Source: VBDM01 sp049802235 (GTDB lineage Bacteria; Pseudomonadota; Gammaproteobacteria; Burkholderiales; SG8-39). From it: DNA of 64,000 nt. Both the position numbers and the translations under genes were made by a program. Positions 1 through 9,128 of the stretch are shown one piece after another. The notes under the pieces were generated by a model that saw only the letters and a list, made by a program, of their open reading frames with translations, was not told the origin of the DNA and made no database searches. The stretch lies in contig JBARMB010000102.1 of the NCBI GenBank assembly GCA_049802235.1, positions 8,403 through 72,402 on the forward strand, given 5' to 3'. Position 1 is the first letter of the stretch, and every line of letters begins with the position of its first letter.

Positions 1-1
1 G

Positions 2-493
2 TGGAAGCGCTCGGTGCCGGTGCAGATTTTCATGGATCGGCTGCTCCTCAGGGCGCCGGTGTTCGGGCACTTGGTGAAAATATCGACCATCGCGCGCTGG
101 ACGCGGACGCTCTCCACCATGTTCGCTGCCGGCGTGCCGCTGGTCGAGGCGCTCGACTCGGTGGGCGGCGCCTCCGGCAACTATGTGTACGTCATAGCGA
201 CCAAGGAGATCCAGCGCAAGGTGAGCACCGGCACGAGCCTTACGGTCGCCATGCAGGAGGCCACCGTGTTCCCCAGCATGGTGATCCAGATGGTGTCGAT
301 CGGCGAGGAATCCGGCGCGCTCGATTCCATGCTCAGCAAGGTCGCCGATTTCTTCGAGGCCGAAGTGGACGACGCGGTGGAGGCGTTGTCCTCCCTGATG
401 GAGCCGATGATCATGGTGGTCCTCGGCGTGCTGATCGGCGGCATGGTGATCGCGATGTACCTGCCGATCTTCAAGCTCGGGCAGGCAGTCTAG
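2..493 (+). CDS. pilC: Type IV pilus inner-membrane platform protein PilC, C-terminal part
   Basis: The frame is open from the window edge, so the N-terminus is missing; about 163 C-terminal residues remain. They match the second T2SSF domain of PilC/GspF platform proteins, with the run TIARWTRTLSTMFAAGVPLV followed by GASGN and GEESGALDSML. A hydrophobic span near the end (MIMVVLGVLIGGMVIAMYL) is the last membrane helix. PilC sits in the inner membrane and links the PilB/PilT motors to pilus assembly. It is followed after 73 bp by pilD, the usual pilBCD order, which favours pilC over gspF. Confidence 0.9.
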   Translation, partial: WKRSVPVQIFMDRLLLRAPVFGHLVKISTIARWTRTLSTMFAAGVPLVEALDSVGGASGNYVYVIATKEIQRKVSTGTSLTVAMQEATVFPSMVIQMVSIGEESGALDSMLSKVADFFEAEVDDAVEALSSLMEPMIMVVLGVLIGGMVIAMYLPIFKLGQAV

Positions 494-566
494 CGCGCGG
501 CGTCGTCTTGCCCAATTTACCCGCACAAAAGGGTTACGGCCCGGTAACCCTTCTTGTCTCTCATTA

Positions 567-1427
567 ATGACCGATACCCTGAAAATGCTCGGGGATCCGG
601 GGACATTTCCCTGGATCGCGTCCGTGTTCGGCCTCGCGGCCGGCTCTTTCCTTAACGTGGTGATCCATCGCCTGCCGAAGATGATGGAGCGCGAATGGCT
701 GGAGCAATGCGCCGAACTGCGCGGCGAGACTGCCCCCGCGGCGGAGAAATTCAATCTGGTCTTGCCGCGCTCGCGCTGCCCGGCCTGCGGCCACGGGATC
801 ACCGCAATCCAGAACATTCCTCTGCTGAGCTACGCATTCCTGCGCGGCCGCTGCTCGGCCTGCGGCGCCCGCATCAGCGCGCGCTATCCCGCAGTCGAGC
901 TGCTCGCCGGATTTGCAGCCGCCTGGTGCGCCGCGCGCTTCGGCTTCGGACTGGCTGCGGTCGCGGCAATGGTGTTCCTGTGGTGCATCATCGCCGCAAG
1001 CTGCATCGATTTCGATACCCAGCTGCTGCCCGATTCCATCACTCTGCCGCTGCTGTGGCTCGGGCTGCTTGTCAACATCCCGGGCACTTTCACCGATCTG
1101 CGCGCTGCGGTGATCGGCGCGGCAGCGGGCTACTTGTCGCTGTGGTGCGTGTACTGGCTGTTCAAATTCGTCACCGGAAAGGAAGGGATGGGTTTCGGCG
1201 ACTTCAAGCTGCTCGCTGCGATCGGCGCCTGGTGCGGATGGCAGATGCTGCCGGGCGTGATTCTGCTCTCCTCCTTCGTCGGCGCCGTGACGGGCATCGG
1301 GCTCATGGTGCTCGCACGCCACGGCCGCAACGTGCCAATCCCGTTCGGGCCTTATCTGGGCATTGCCGGCGTCGTCGCACTGTTCTGGGGGCCGCAACTC
1401 ACGCGGTACTACCTCGAGCTGTTGTGA
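567..1427 (+). CDS. pilD: Prepilin peptidase / N-methyltransferase PilD
   Basis: This 286-residue bifunctional inner-membrane aspartic protease cleaves the leader peptide of type IV prepilins and methylates the new N-terminus. The cytoplasmic zinc loop shows two CxxC pairs (C71/C74 and C96/C99). The two catalytic aspartates lie in CIDFDTQLLPD (D148) and GFGDFK (D212). Several hydrophobic helices follow the zinc loop, and the length is normal for the family. The ATG at 567 gives a normal N-terminus that leads into the first membrane segment. The stop codon overlaps the GTG start of coaE (GTGA), which suggests translational coupling. Confidence 0.95.
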   Translation: MTDTLKMLGDPGTFPWIASVFGLAAGSFLNVVIHRLPKMMEREWLEQCAELRGETAPAAEKFNLVLPRSRCPACGHGITAIQNIPLLSYAFLRGRCSACGARISARYPAVELLAGFAAAWCAARFGFGLAAVAAMVFLWCIIAASCIDFDTQLLPDSITLPLLWLGLLVNIPGTFTDLRAAVIGAAAGYLSLWCVYWLFKFVTGKEGMGFGDFKLLAAIGAWCGWQMLPGVILLSSFVGAVTGIGLMVLARHGRNVPIPFGPYLGIAGVVALFWGPQLTRYYLELL

Positions 1428-2044
1428 GACGCTTCACGGTCGGGATCACCGGCGGGATCGGCAGTGGCAAGAGCGCGGTGGCGGAGCTGTTTTCCGGGCA
1501 CGGCGTCGCCGTGATCGACACCGACGCGATCGCCCATGAGCTGACCCGACCTGGAGGAGCCGCGATCGGACCGATCCGATCGGCATTCGGCGCCAGCGTG
1601 ATCAGTCCGGACGGTGCGCTCGACCGCACGAGGATGCGCAAGCTCGCGTTCACAAATCCCGCGGCCAAGAAAAGGCTCGAGGCAATCCTGCACCCGCTCA
1701 TCAAAGAGCAGAGCGCCCGGCTTGCCGAACACGCCGTGAGCCCTTATGTCGTCCTGGTGGTGCCGCTTCTGGTCGAGTCTGGCGTGGATCGCTCGCGCTA
1801 TCAGCGCGTGGTCGTGGTCGACTGCCCCGAGGCGCTGCAGGTCGAGCGTGTCATTCAGCGCAGCGGCCTGTCCGAAAAAGAGGTCCGCGACATCATGGCC
1901 GCGCAGGCGACACGCGACGAGCGCCTCGCCCGGGCCGACGACGTGATCGACAACAGCGGCGCACGCGAGGCTCTGGCCGCTCAAGTGGAGCGCCTGCACG
2001 AGAAATATATCACGCTCGCAGCAAATTCCAGCACATCGTCATAA
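1424..2044 (+). CDS. coaE: Dephospho-CoA kinase
   Basis: This protein of 206 residues phosphorylates the 3'-OH of dephospho-CoA, the last step of coenzyme A synthesis in the cytoplasm. The Walker A motif GGIGSGKS lies at the very N-terminus in TVGITGGIGSGKSAVAELF. The CoaE features DTDAIAHELT and HPLIKEQ follow, as does the lid-region sequence ERVIQRSGLSEKEV. The GTG start at 1424 overlaps the pilD stop; starting further upstream would add sequence that is really pilD in another frame. coaE next to pilD and zapD is common in beta- and gammaproteobacteria. Confidence 0.95.
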   Translation: MRRFTVGITGGIGSGKSAVAELFSGHGVAVIDTDAIAHELTRPGGAAIGPIRSAFGASVISPDGALDRTRMRKLAFTNPAAKKRLEAILHPLIKEQSARLAEHAVSPYVVLVVPLLVESGVDRSRYQRVVVVDCPEALQVERVIQRSGLSEKEVRDIMAAQATRDERLARADDVIDNSGAREALAAQVERLHEKYITLAANSSTSS

Positions 2045-2135
2045 CGGCGCCGGTTGTCATTTGGCGGGGAATGGGCGAGAATCAGCCGAATACCCCGAAA
2101 ATCAACGGCCTCCCCTTCGAACCGCGGGCGCCACG

Positions 2136-2894
2136 GTGATCACCTACGAGTATCCGCTGAACGAGCGCATCCGCACGCTGCTGCGCCTCGAAGCCCTGTT
2201 TGAGCGGATTCGACACTTCCTCGACAAACAGGACCCGCTGGATCATCACGCCGCGCTGCTGACTCTGTTCGAGACCATCGAGGTCGCCGGCCGCGCCGAT
2301 CTCAAATCCGATTTGCTGCAGGAGCTGGAGCGCCAGAAGCAGGTGCTGTTCGCGTTCCGCAACAACCCCGAGATCGCCGAGAACATTCTCAATCAGGCGA
2401 TTTCCGACGTTGAGCACGCGAGCGCGGCATTGTTCGCCATGACCGCGGGCAAGATCGGCCAGCACCTGCGCGAGAACGAGTGGCTGATGTCGATCAAGCA
2501 GCGCACCGGCATTCCCGGCGGTGCGTGCGAATTCGACCTGCCCTCGTACCACTACTGGCTTCACCGAGACAGCAGCGTACGCAGCGCCGACCTGACAACG
2601 TGGATCACGCCGCTGCTGCCGATCCGCGACGGCTCGGCGATCGTGCTGAAGCTGTTGCGCGAAGGCGGCAAACCGGCCACGCACATTGCCCATCAGGGCG
2701 CGTTCTCGCAGATGCTTGGCGGCAAGGTATCGCAGATGGTGCGCATCCGACTGCCGCGAGATTCGCAGTTCATTCCGGAGACCAGCGCCAACAAATACGC
2801 GCTCAATATCCGTTTCACCATCTTCGGCACCGGGCCGCGGCCGCGCATGTGCGAATCGGATGTCGAGTTCGAGCTGACCTTCTGCAATCTCTAG
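2136..2894 (+). CDS. zapD: Cell division protein ZapD
   Basis: ZapD (252 residues) binds the FtsZ C-terminal tail and bundles FtsZ filaments at the Z ring. The family pattern is clear: ITYEYPLNERIRTLLRLE at the N-terminus, a helical region with LERQKQVL, then GACEFDLPSYHYWL. Family knowledge and the position after ITYEYPLNE favour the GTG at 2136, although no strong ribosome binding site precedes it. It lies 91 bp after coaE and 14 bp before yacG, so the three are probably one transcript. FtsZ itself is encoded about 10 kb away on the other strand. Confidence 0.9.
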   Translation: MITYEYPLNERIRTLLRLEALFERIRHFLDKQDPLDHHAALLTLFETIEVAGRADLKSDLLQELERQKQVLFAFRNNPEIAENILNQAISDVEHASAALFAMTAGKIGQHLRENEWLMSIKQRTGIPGGACEFDLPSYHYWLHRDSSVRSADLTTWITPLLPIRDGSAIVLKLLREGGKPATHIAHQGAFSQMLGGKVSQMVRIRLPRDSQFIPETSANKYALNIRFTIFGTGPRPRMCESDVEFELTFCNL

Positions 2895-2908
2895 GGGCGG
2901 TTCAGTCC

Positions 2909-3106
2909 GTGGGGTCGGTTCGCCATGTCACCTGCCCACGCTGCGGCGCGCAGGTGGTGTGGACCCGCGAGAACCGCTACCGGCCGTTTTGTTCCGAGCG
3001 CTGCAAGCTGATCGACCTCGGTGACTGGGCCATGGAGAAATATCGCGTGCCTGTCGAGGAGGACAAGGAAAGTCCGGACTCCGGAATAAAAGACGGTGAA
3101 TCGTGA
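2909..3106 (+). CDS. yacG: DNA gyrase inhibitor / zinc-binding protein YacG
   Basis: This is a 65-residue zinc-ribbon protein with four cysteines in CPRCG and CSERC, followed by IDLGDWAMEKYRVP. In E. coli the homologue binds and inhibits DNA gyrase; the zinc site and length match that family. The start is the GTG at 2909, preceded by a purine-rich AGGGGCGG about 8 bases upstream. It closes the coaE-zapD-yacG group and converges on the Nudix/ThiE gene, with a repeat-rich hairpin between them. Confidence 0.93.
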   Translation: MGSVRHVTCPRCGAQVVWTRENRYRPFCSERCKLIDLGDWAMEKYRVPVEEDKESPDSGIKDGES

Positions 3107-3184
3107 ATGGTGAATCGTAAATCGTGAAAAGCGGGATCAACCGCTCGCTATTTCCGATTCACGATTTCCGATTCACGATTTACG
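3096..3184. repeat. Inverted and tandem repeat between convergent genes
   Basis: The left half carries GTGAATCGTGAATGGTGAA-type units. The right half carries TTTCCGATTCACGA twice in tandem (3151-3164 and 3165-3178), and the two halves are partly complementary. The repeat begins inside the last codons of yacG and contains the stop codon of the Nudix/ThiE gene. It could act as a bidirectional transcription barrier; this is inference. Confidence 0.7.
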
Positions 3185-4130
3185 TATTCCAGCTTCCCCG
3201 CATCATGGCGACGCCGTGCGCGCCGCAGCTCATGGCCGTCTCCAGATCGCCGGGCTGCATCCCGCCGAGGGCGTATACCGGCAGCGTTGCGCCGGCAGCG
3301 AGCTCCTTGAAGCGCTGCCACCCGAGCAGGACTGCATCCGGGTGAGAGGGAGTAGCACGTACCGGCCCAAGCACGACGAAGTCGGCACCGATCGCCTCCG
3401 CGAGGCGCAGCTCCTCGGCCGAGTGGCACGAGGCGCCGCACCACGGCAAATCGGGCCGGCCGGCCGTCGCGCGCAACTGCTCGGCGGTGAGATGCACGCC
3501 GTCGGAGCCGACCATGTGCGCAAGCGCGACATCGGCATTGACCAGCACCCGCGCGCCGTAGGGGCGCGCAAGGGCGATGACCCGCTGCGCGAACTCCCGC
3601 GTCTCTTCGCGCGTCAGGCTCTTCTCGCGCACCTGGATCAGCCGCAGTCCCGCGCGCAGCCTCGTCTCCAGCCGCGCAAGGAAGCGCTCGCTGCCCAAGC
3701 TGCCCGCGCAGGTGATCGCATATTCATGTGGCAGCATCAGGCCACGCAGCACCGGCCCGTTTGCGGGCAGCAGCGGCTCGACCGCGACCGAGTCCGGGCG
3801 TTGCCAGGAAAGCGCTTCGTGCTCCACTGCACCCGGGTCGCCACGCCAGGCGAAAACGCGGTAGAAATGCAGCCGAACCGTGGCGTGCGGATAGGTGAAG
3901 ATCCGCGTGATCCAAGGGTAGGCGCGCTCGACCTCGACGCCCAGTTCCTCGCGAATTTCACGCTCGAGCGCCACAGCGACCGACTCGCCCGGCTCGACCT
4001 TGCCGCCGGGAAACTCCCAGTAGCCAGCGTAGACCTTGCCGCGGGGGCGCTGCGCAAGCAGGAAGGTGCCGTCCGGACGCAACAGCACCGCTACCGCCAC
4101 ATCGACGGTCGGAGTAGCAATAGCGTTCAA
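3180..4130 (-). CDS. Fused Nudix hydrolase and thiamine-phosphate-synthase-like protein
   Basis: The protein has 316 residues. The N-terminal half is a MutT-type Nudix domain with a perfect Nudix box (GKVEPGE, seven residues, then REIREELGV) that cleaves nucleoside diphosphate-X compounds such as oxidised dGTP. The C-terminal half resembles the ThiE TIM barrel: LIQVREKSL, DGVHLT, GASCHS and LGPVRATPSHP. This fused architecture is known in proteobacteria. The ThiE half need not be a working thiamine phosphate synthase. The TTG start at 4130 overlaps the stop of the ATPase gene upstream (TTGA), so the two are coupled. Confidence 0.85.
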   Translation of the reverse strand: MNAIATPTVDVAVAVLLRPDGTFLLAQRPRGKVYAGYWEFPGGKVEPGESVAVALEREIREELGVEVERAYPWITRIFTYPHATVRLHFYRVFAWRGDPGAVEHEALSWQRPDSVAVEPLLPANGPVLRGLMLPHEYAITCAGSLGSERFLARLETRLRAGLRLIQVREKSLTREETREFAQRVIALARPYGARVLVNADVALAHMVGSDGVHLTAEQLRATAGRPDLPWCGASCHSAEELRLAEAIGADFVVLGPVRATPSHPDAVLLGWQRFKELAAGATLPVYALGGMQPGDLETAMSCGAHGVAMMRGSWNT

Positions 4131-4999
4131 CGGGTGGACTTCTTGGCGGCCTGGCGTCCCGACCAATCCCGCGCGAACTGCCAGGCCACGCGGCCGGATC
4201 GCGAGCCACGGCCAAGCGCCCATTGCAGCGCCTCTGTACGCGCGGCTTCTGTCGCCTTGCAGCCGAAGGTGCCCAGCCAGTACTCGACGATAGCGATGTA
4301 GTCGTCCTGATCGAAGGGATAGAAGGACACCCACAGGCCAAAGCGCTCGGACAGGGAAATCTTTTCCTCCGAGGTCTCGCCCGGATGGATTTCCTCGTCG
4401 ACATGCTTGTACTCGAGGTTCTCCTGCATATATTCGGGCATGAGGTGGCGGCGGTTGGAGGTGGCATAGACGAGCAGGTTCTCGGCCGGCGCAGCAATCG
4501 AACCATCGAGAATGGCCTTGAGCGCCTTGTAGGCCACCTCCGAGGCCTCGAACGAGAGGTCATCGCAGAAAATGATGAAGCGCTCGGGCCGTCCGGCTAC
4601 CAGGTCGGCGATGTCCGGCAGGTCGATGAGGTCGTGCTTGTCCACCTCGATGAGGCGCAGACCTTCCTTTGCGAAGCGGTTAAGGCAGGCTTTCACAAGC
4701 GAGCTCTTGCCGGTGCCGCGCGAGCCGGTGAGCAGTACATTGTTCGCGGGCTTGCCGGCGACGAACTGGCGCGTGTTTTGCTCGACCAGCCCCTTCTGAC
4801 GGTCGATGCCCTTCAGGTCCGTGAGGTGAATCCTGTGCGGATGCGCCACCGGCTGCAGGTATGCACGTCCGTTGTGCTTGCGCCAGCGAAAAGCGATGCC
4901 GGCGGTCCAGTCCACCTCCCGCGGCGCCGCAGGCAGCAGCGCTTCCACGCGCTCGAGCAGTGCTTCGCCGCGTTTGATCAACCGTTCGAGATCAGACAT
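4127..4999 (-). CDS. DUF815-type AAA ATPase
   Basis: This 290-residue P-loop ATPase has Walker A GSRGTGKSS, Walker B IIFCDDLSF and a sensor-like YATSNRRHL segment. HVDEEIHPGETSEEKISL and YPFDQDDY follow, a pattern typical of the DUF815 (YcbB/IraC-like) family. Its cellular role is not established. The ATG at 4999 is chosen because family members begin near MSDLERLIKRGEALLERVE. It sits 60 bp downstream of argJ; that gap contains the 14-bp palindrome GGTGGGGCCCCACC (5034-5047). It is coupled to the Nudix/ThiE gene. Confidence 0.85.
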   Translation of the reverse strand: MSDLERLIKRGEALLERVEALLPAAPREVDWTAGIAFRWRKHNGRAYLQPVAHPHRIHLTDLKGIDRQKGLVEQNTRQFVAGKPANNVLLTGSRGTGKSSLVKACLNRFAKEGLRLIEVDKHDLIDLPDIADLVAGRPERFIIFCDDLSFEASEVAYKALKAILDGSIAAPAENLLVYATSNRRHLMPEYMQENLEYKHVDEEIHPGETSEEKISLSERFGLWVSFYPFDQDDYIAIVEYWLGTFGCKATEAARTEALQWALGRGSRSGRVAWQFARDWSGRQAAKKSTR

Positions 5000-5059
5000 G
5001 GTCGCGTCCAGATGGGGCGGGGGCAGAGAAGGGGGTGGGGCCCCACCTTGCACCCCCTC

Positions 5060-6289
5060 CTAGGTCCGATAGTCTGCATTGATGGAAACGTAATCATGCG
5101 ACAGGTCGCAGGTCCATACCGTCGCCGCCGCCTTGCCGCGGGCGAGCGTGACGCGTACCGTGATTTCGCTCTTCTTCATCACCCGCTTGCCTTCCTCTTC
5201 GCCGTAACTTGCCGCGCGGCCGCCGTCCCTCGCCACCAGGACGTCATCCAGGTATAGCTCCACGCGACGGGCATCGAGATCTGCAATCCCGGCGTTGCCC
5301 ACTGCCGCAAGGATCCGGCCGAGGTTCGGATCAGAGGCGAAGAAAGCGGTCTTCACCAGCGGCGAATGCGCGATCGCGTAGGCGACCTGCTCGCATTCGG
5401 CCTCGTCGCGTCCCTGTTCCACCTGGACGGTGATGAACTTCGTCGCGCCTTCGCCATCACGCACGATCGCCTGCGCCAGTTGCTGCGATACCTCGACGAG
5501 CCCGTCGCGCAGCGCGGCAAAATGCCGATGCCCGGGACCGTCGATCACCGAGCCGCCCGCGGCGCCGGTCGCGATCAGCATGAAGGCATCGTTGGTCGAG
5601 GTGTCGCCGTCGACGGTAATGCGGTTAAAGGAGTTCCGGGCCGCATTCGCGACCAGGTCCTGCAGGGCCGGTTGAGCCACTGCGGCGTCGCAGGCAACGA
5701 ATGCCAGCATGGTCGCCATGTCGGGGCGGATCATGCCCGCGCCCTTGGCGATCCCGGTCAGCGTCACCGGGTTCCCGCCCAGCTCGACCCGGCGCGAGCA
5801 TGCCTTGGGCATGGTATCGGTGGTCATGATTGCCTCGGCAGCCGCCGCCCAGTTGTCCTCGCGCAGATTGGCGACGCACGCCGGCAGGCCGCGCACGATG
5901 CGCTCGAGCGGCAGTGGCTCCATGATGACTCCGGTTGAGAACGGCAGCACCTGCACGGAATCGCAGCCGAGCAGGCGCGCGGCTTCGCTGCAGCTCGCAC
6001 GCGCCCGCCGTAGGCCGTCTTCCCCTGTCCCGGCATTGGCATTGCCGGTGTTGACGAGCAACCCCCCTACCGGCATGCCGGCGGCAAGATGCTCCTTGGC
6101 CACCTGCACCGGTGCGGCGCAGAAACGATTTTGCGTGAAAACGCCGGCGGTGCGTGCGTTCTCGGCAAGCGCGACAAGGAGCAAATCCTTGCGATTCGTC
6201 TTGCGAATTCCGGCCTCGGCGACGCCGAGTCTCACGCCTCGGACCGGGTGAAGGTCCTCGGGTCGCGGTAAAACCAGGTTTACAGCCAT
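5060..6289 (-). CDS. argJ: Bifunctional ornithine acetyltransferase / N-acetylglutamate synthase
   Basis: ArgJ (409 residues) recycles the acetyl group from N-acetylornithine to glutamate in arginine synthesis. The precursor cleaves itself before a conserved threonine, here in RPDMATMLAF, to give alpha and beta chains. Other family marks are NTGNANAGTG, TGVIMEPLP, TVDGDTSTNDAF and DPNLGRILAAVG. The ATG at 6289 is chosen from the homologous N-terminus MAVNLVLPRPEDL; a GGA lies 6 bases upstream. It follows secA on the same strand after 49 bp. Confidence 0.95.
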   Translation of the reverse strand: MAVNLVLPRPEDLHPVRGVRLGVAEAGIRKTNRKDLLLVALAENARTAGVFTQNRFCAAPVQVAKEHLAAGMPVGGLLVNTGNANAGTGEDGLRRARASCSEAARLLGCDSVQVLPFSTGVIMEPLPLERIVRGLPACVANLREDNWAAAAEAIMTTDTMPKACSRRVELGGNPVTLTGIAKGAGMIRPDMATMLAFVACDAAVAQPALQDLVANAARNSFNRITVDGDTSTNDAFMLIATGAAGGSVIDGPGHRHFAALRDGLVEVSQQLAQAIVRDGEGATKFITVQVEQGRDEAECEQVAYAIAHSPLVKTAFFASDPNLGRILAAVGNAGIADLDARRVELYLDDVLVARDGGRAASYGEEEGKRVMKKSEITVRVTLARGKAAATVWTCDLSHDYVSINADYRT

Positions 6290-6304
6290 TCCAAATCCTG
6301 GCGC

Positions 6305-6334
6305 AAAAAATGTGAGTCCACCGGGACACCGGTG
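6305..6334 (-). terminator. Possible terminator after secA
   Basis: On the minus strand the short stem CACCGG-4-CCGGTG (6319-6334) follows the secA stop. Six T residues lie about 8 bases later. The T run is further from the stem than in strong intrinsic terminators, so it may be leaky and allow readthrough into argJ. Confidence 0.4.
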
Positions 6335-6338
6335 CCAG

Positions 6339-9116
6339 CTAACCCAGTTTGCCGTGGCAGTGCTTGTACTTTTTCCCGGAACCGCACGGACACGGCTCAT
6401 TGCGGCCGACTTTGCCCATCTGCCGCACGAACGGCGCCGACTTGGGCGAAGGCGCAGCGCTCGTCGGTCCGTCCGCGCCGGCGAGGGCTTCCTCGTAGCC
6501 GGCATGCTGATACTGGACGTTTTCCACCGCCGGCGCCTGTTCCCTTTCCGCCTGTTCGACCTCTTCCTGGGTGCGGATCTGCACCGTCATCAAGGTGCGT
6601 GTGACTTCGAGCTTGATCGTCTGAACCAGGCTTCCGAACAGCTCGAACGCCTCGCGCTTGTACTCCTGCTTCGGGTTCTTCTGCGCATAGCCGCGCAGAT
6701 GGATCCCCTGGCGAAGGTGATCGAGCGCAGCGAGATGCTCACGCCAGTGGTTGTCGAGCGCGGACAGCAGGATGAAGCGCTGGTACTGATGCAGCGCGTC
6801 GGCCGGCACATTCTCCATCTTTTTCCGGTACGCAACCTGAATTTCGTCGATGAGCCGCGCAAGAAGAGAATTGTCGTCGAGGTCAGGATTCTGTTCCAGC
6901 CATTTCGACACCGGCAGCTCGATCTGCAGTTCGGCGACACAGGCCCTTTCCAGCCCCGGGATGTCCCACTGCTCCTCGACGCTCTCTTCCGGGACGTGGG
7001 CGCGGAAGATATCGGTGGCCACACCGTCGCGCAGCGCCTGGATCTGGTCCGAGACGTCCCCGGATTCGAGGATCGAGTTCCTCAATTCATAGATCTCGCG
7101 CCGCTGGTCGTTGGCGACGTTGTCGTATTCGAGCAATTGCTTTCTGATATCGAAGTTATGCGCCTCGACCTTGCGCTGCGCGCTCTCGATCGAGCGCGTC
7201 ACCAGCCCGTGCTCGATCGGCTCGCCCTCGGGCATTCCCAGGCGCTGCATGATGGCGTTGACCCGCTCCCCGGCGAAAATTCTCAGCAGCGGGTCCTCGA
7301 GCGACAGGTAAAAACGCGAGGAGCCCGGATCGCCCTGCCTGCCCGAGCGTCCGCGCAGCTGGTTGTCGATGCGCCGCGACTCGTGCCGCTCGGTGCCGAC
7401 GATATGCAGGCCGCCGGCCGCCACCACCCGGTCGTGCAACGACTGCCATTCCTCGCGCAGTTGCGCAATGCGACGGCTCAGGTCTGCCTCGGACAGGTTT
7501 TCCGGCGCGCGGGTCATGTCCACCTGCTTCTCGACATTGCCGCCGAGCACGATGTCGGTGCCGCGGCCGGCCATGTTGGTGGCGATGGTGACCATCTTCG
7601 GGCGGCCGGCCTGCGCCACGATTTCCGCCTCGCGGGCATGTTGCTTGGCGTTCAGCACCTGATGCGGCAGCCCGTCCTTCTGCAGCATGCCCGAGAGCAG
7701 CTCCGAATTCTCGATCGAAGTGGTGCCCACCAGCACCGGCTGCCCGCGCTCGTAGCAGCCCTTGATGTCTTCGATGATCGCCTTGTATTTCTCCTGCGCC
7801 GTGCGGTAGACCTGGTCGAGCCGGTCGATACGGACCATCGGCCTGTGGGTGGGAATCACCACCACCTCCAGCCCGTAGATCTCATTGAACTCGTAGGCCT
7901 CGGTGTCGGCGGTGCCGGTCATGCCCGCGAGCTTGCGGTACATGCGGAAGTAGTTCTGGAACGTGATCGAGGCGAGAGTCTGGTTCTCGCTCTGGATCGA
8001 GACGTTTTCCTTGGCTTCGATCGCCTGGTGCAGCCCGTCCGACCAGCGCCGTCCGGGCATGAGGCGACCGGTGAACTCGTCGACGATGACCACCTCGCCG
8101 TCCTGTACCACGTAATGGCGGTCGCGAAAGAACAGGCTGTGCGCCCTCAGCGCCGCATTCAGGTGGTGCATCAGGTTGACGTACGCCGGCTCGTACAGGC
8201 TCCGGCCTTCCGGAAGCAGCCCCGCACGCCCGAGCAATTTCTCGGCGTGCTCGTGCCCTTCCTCGGAAAGTGTCACCGTGTGCGCCTTTTCGTCTACGAA
8301 AAAGTCGCCCGGCGTGCCTTCCTTTTCCTGGCGCTTCAGCAGCGGCGCCACCTCGTTCATGCGGGAATAAATCTCGGTCCGGTCTTCCGCCTGCCCGGAG
8401 ATGATGAGCGGCGTCCTGGCTTCGTCGATCAGGATCGAGTCGACTTCGTCAACGATGGCGTAATTCAGCCCGCGCTGGAACTTGTCGGCAACCTGCATCG
8501 CCATGTTGTCGCGCAGGTAGTCGAACCCGAATTCGTTGTTGGTGCCGTAAGTGATGTCCGCTGCGTAGGCGGCCTGCTTGTCCGCGTGCGGCATCTGCGT
8601 GAGGATCACGCCCACCGAGAGCCCGAGGAACCGGTAGATCTTCCCCATCCACTCGGCGTCGCGGCTGGCGAGATAGTCGTTGACGGTGACGATGTGCACG
8701 CCGCGGCCGATCAGTGCATTGAGGTAGGCCGCGAGCGTCGCCACCAGCGTCTTGCCCTCGCCGGTGCGCATCTCCGCAATCTTGCCGTCGTGCAGCACCA
8801 TGCCGCCGATCAGTTGCACGTCGAAATGTCGCATGTTGAGGACGCGCTTTGCGGCCTCGCGCACCACCGCGAACGCCTCGGGCAGCACTTCGTCGAGCGC
8901 CGCTTTTTCCGCCTCGCGCGGATCTGCATCCGGGGCGACCTCGAGCCGCTTCGCCACACGCTGCCTCAACTCGAGCGTCTTCGCTACCAACTGCACGTCG
9001 GAGAGCGCAGCGATCGCGGGCTCGAGCGCGTTGATGGCCCGCACGGCTCCCCCGTAATGCTTGAGCAGCCGGTCATTGCGGCTGCCGAAAACGGCCTTGA
9101 GAATTCGGGATATCAT
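6339..9116 (-). CDS. secA: Preprotein translocase motor ATPase SecA
   Basis: SecA (925 residues) drives protein export through SecYEG. Visible parts include Walker A MRTGEGKT near residue 116 and the DEAD-like DEVDSILIDEARTPLI. The second nucleotide-binding fold shows GTTSIENSE, TNMAGRGTDIVLGG and GRSGRQGDPG. The C-terminal zinc tail is CPCGSGKKYKHCH, the SecB-binding element. Length and order are typical of proteobacterial SecA. The ATG at 9116 gives MISRILKAVFGSRNDR, the conserved start. No clear ribosome binding site was seen. Confidence 0.98.
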   Translation of the reverse strand: MISRILKAVFGSRNDRLLKHYGGAVRAINALEPAIAALSDVQLVAKTLELRQRVAKRLEVAPDADPREAEKAALDEVLPEAFAVVREAAKRVLNMRHFDVQLIGGMVLHDGKIAEMRTGEGKTLVATLAAYLNALIGRGVHIVTVNDYLASRDAEWMGKIYRFLGLSVGVILTQMPHADKQAAYAADITYGTNNEFGFDYLRDNMAMQVADKFQRGLNYAIVDEVDSILIDEARTPLIISGQAEDRTEIYSRMNEVAPLLKRQEKEGTPGDFFVDEKAHTVTLSEEGHEHAEKLLGRAGLLPEGRSLYEPAYVNLMHHLNAALRAHSLFFRDRHYVVQDGEVVIVDEFTGRLMPGRRWSDGLHQAIEAKENVSIQSENQTLASITFQNYFRMYRKLAGMTGTADTEAYEFNEIYGLEVVVIPTHRPMVRIDRLDQVYRTAQEKYKAIIEDIKGCYERGQPVLVGTTSIENSELLSGMLQKDGLPHQVLNAKQHAREAEIVAQAGRPKMVTIATNMAGRGTDIVLGGNVEKQVDMTRAPENLSEADLSRRIAQLREEWQSLHDRVVAAGGLHIVGTERHESRRIDNQLRGRSGRQGDPGSSRFYLSLEDPLLRIFAGERVNAIMQRLGMPEGEPIEHGLVTRSIESAQRKVEAHNFDIRKQLLEYDNVANDQRREIYELRNSILESGDVSDQIQALRDGVATDIFRAHVPEESVEEQWDIPGLERACVAELQIELPVSKWLEQNPDLDDNSLLARLIDEIQVAYRKKMENVPADALHQYQRFILLSALDNHWREHLAALDHLRQGIHLRGYAQKNPKQEYKREAFELFGSLVQTIKLEVTRTLMTVQIRTQEEVEQAEREQAPAVENVQYQHAGYEEALAGADGPTSAAPSPKSAPFVRQMGKVGRNEPCPCGSGKKYKHCHGKLG

Positions 9117-9128
9117 CAGAAAGACATG

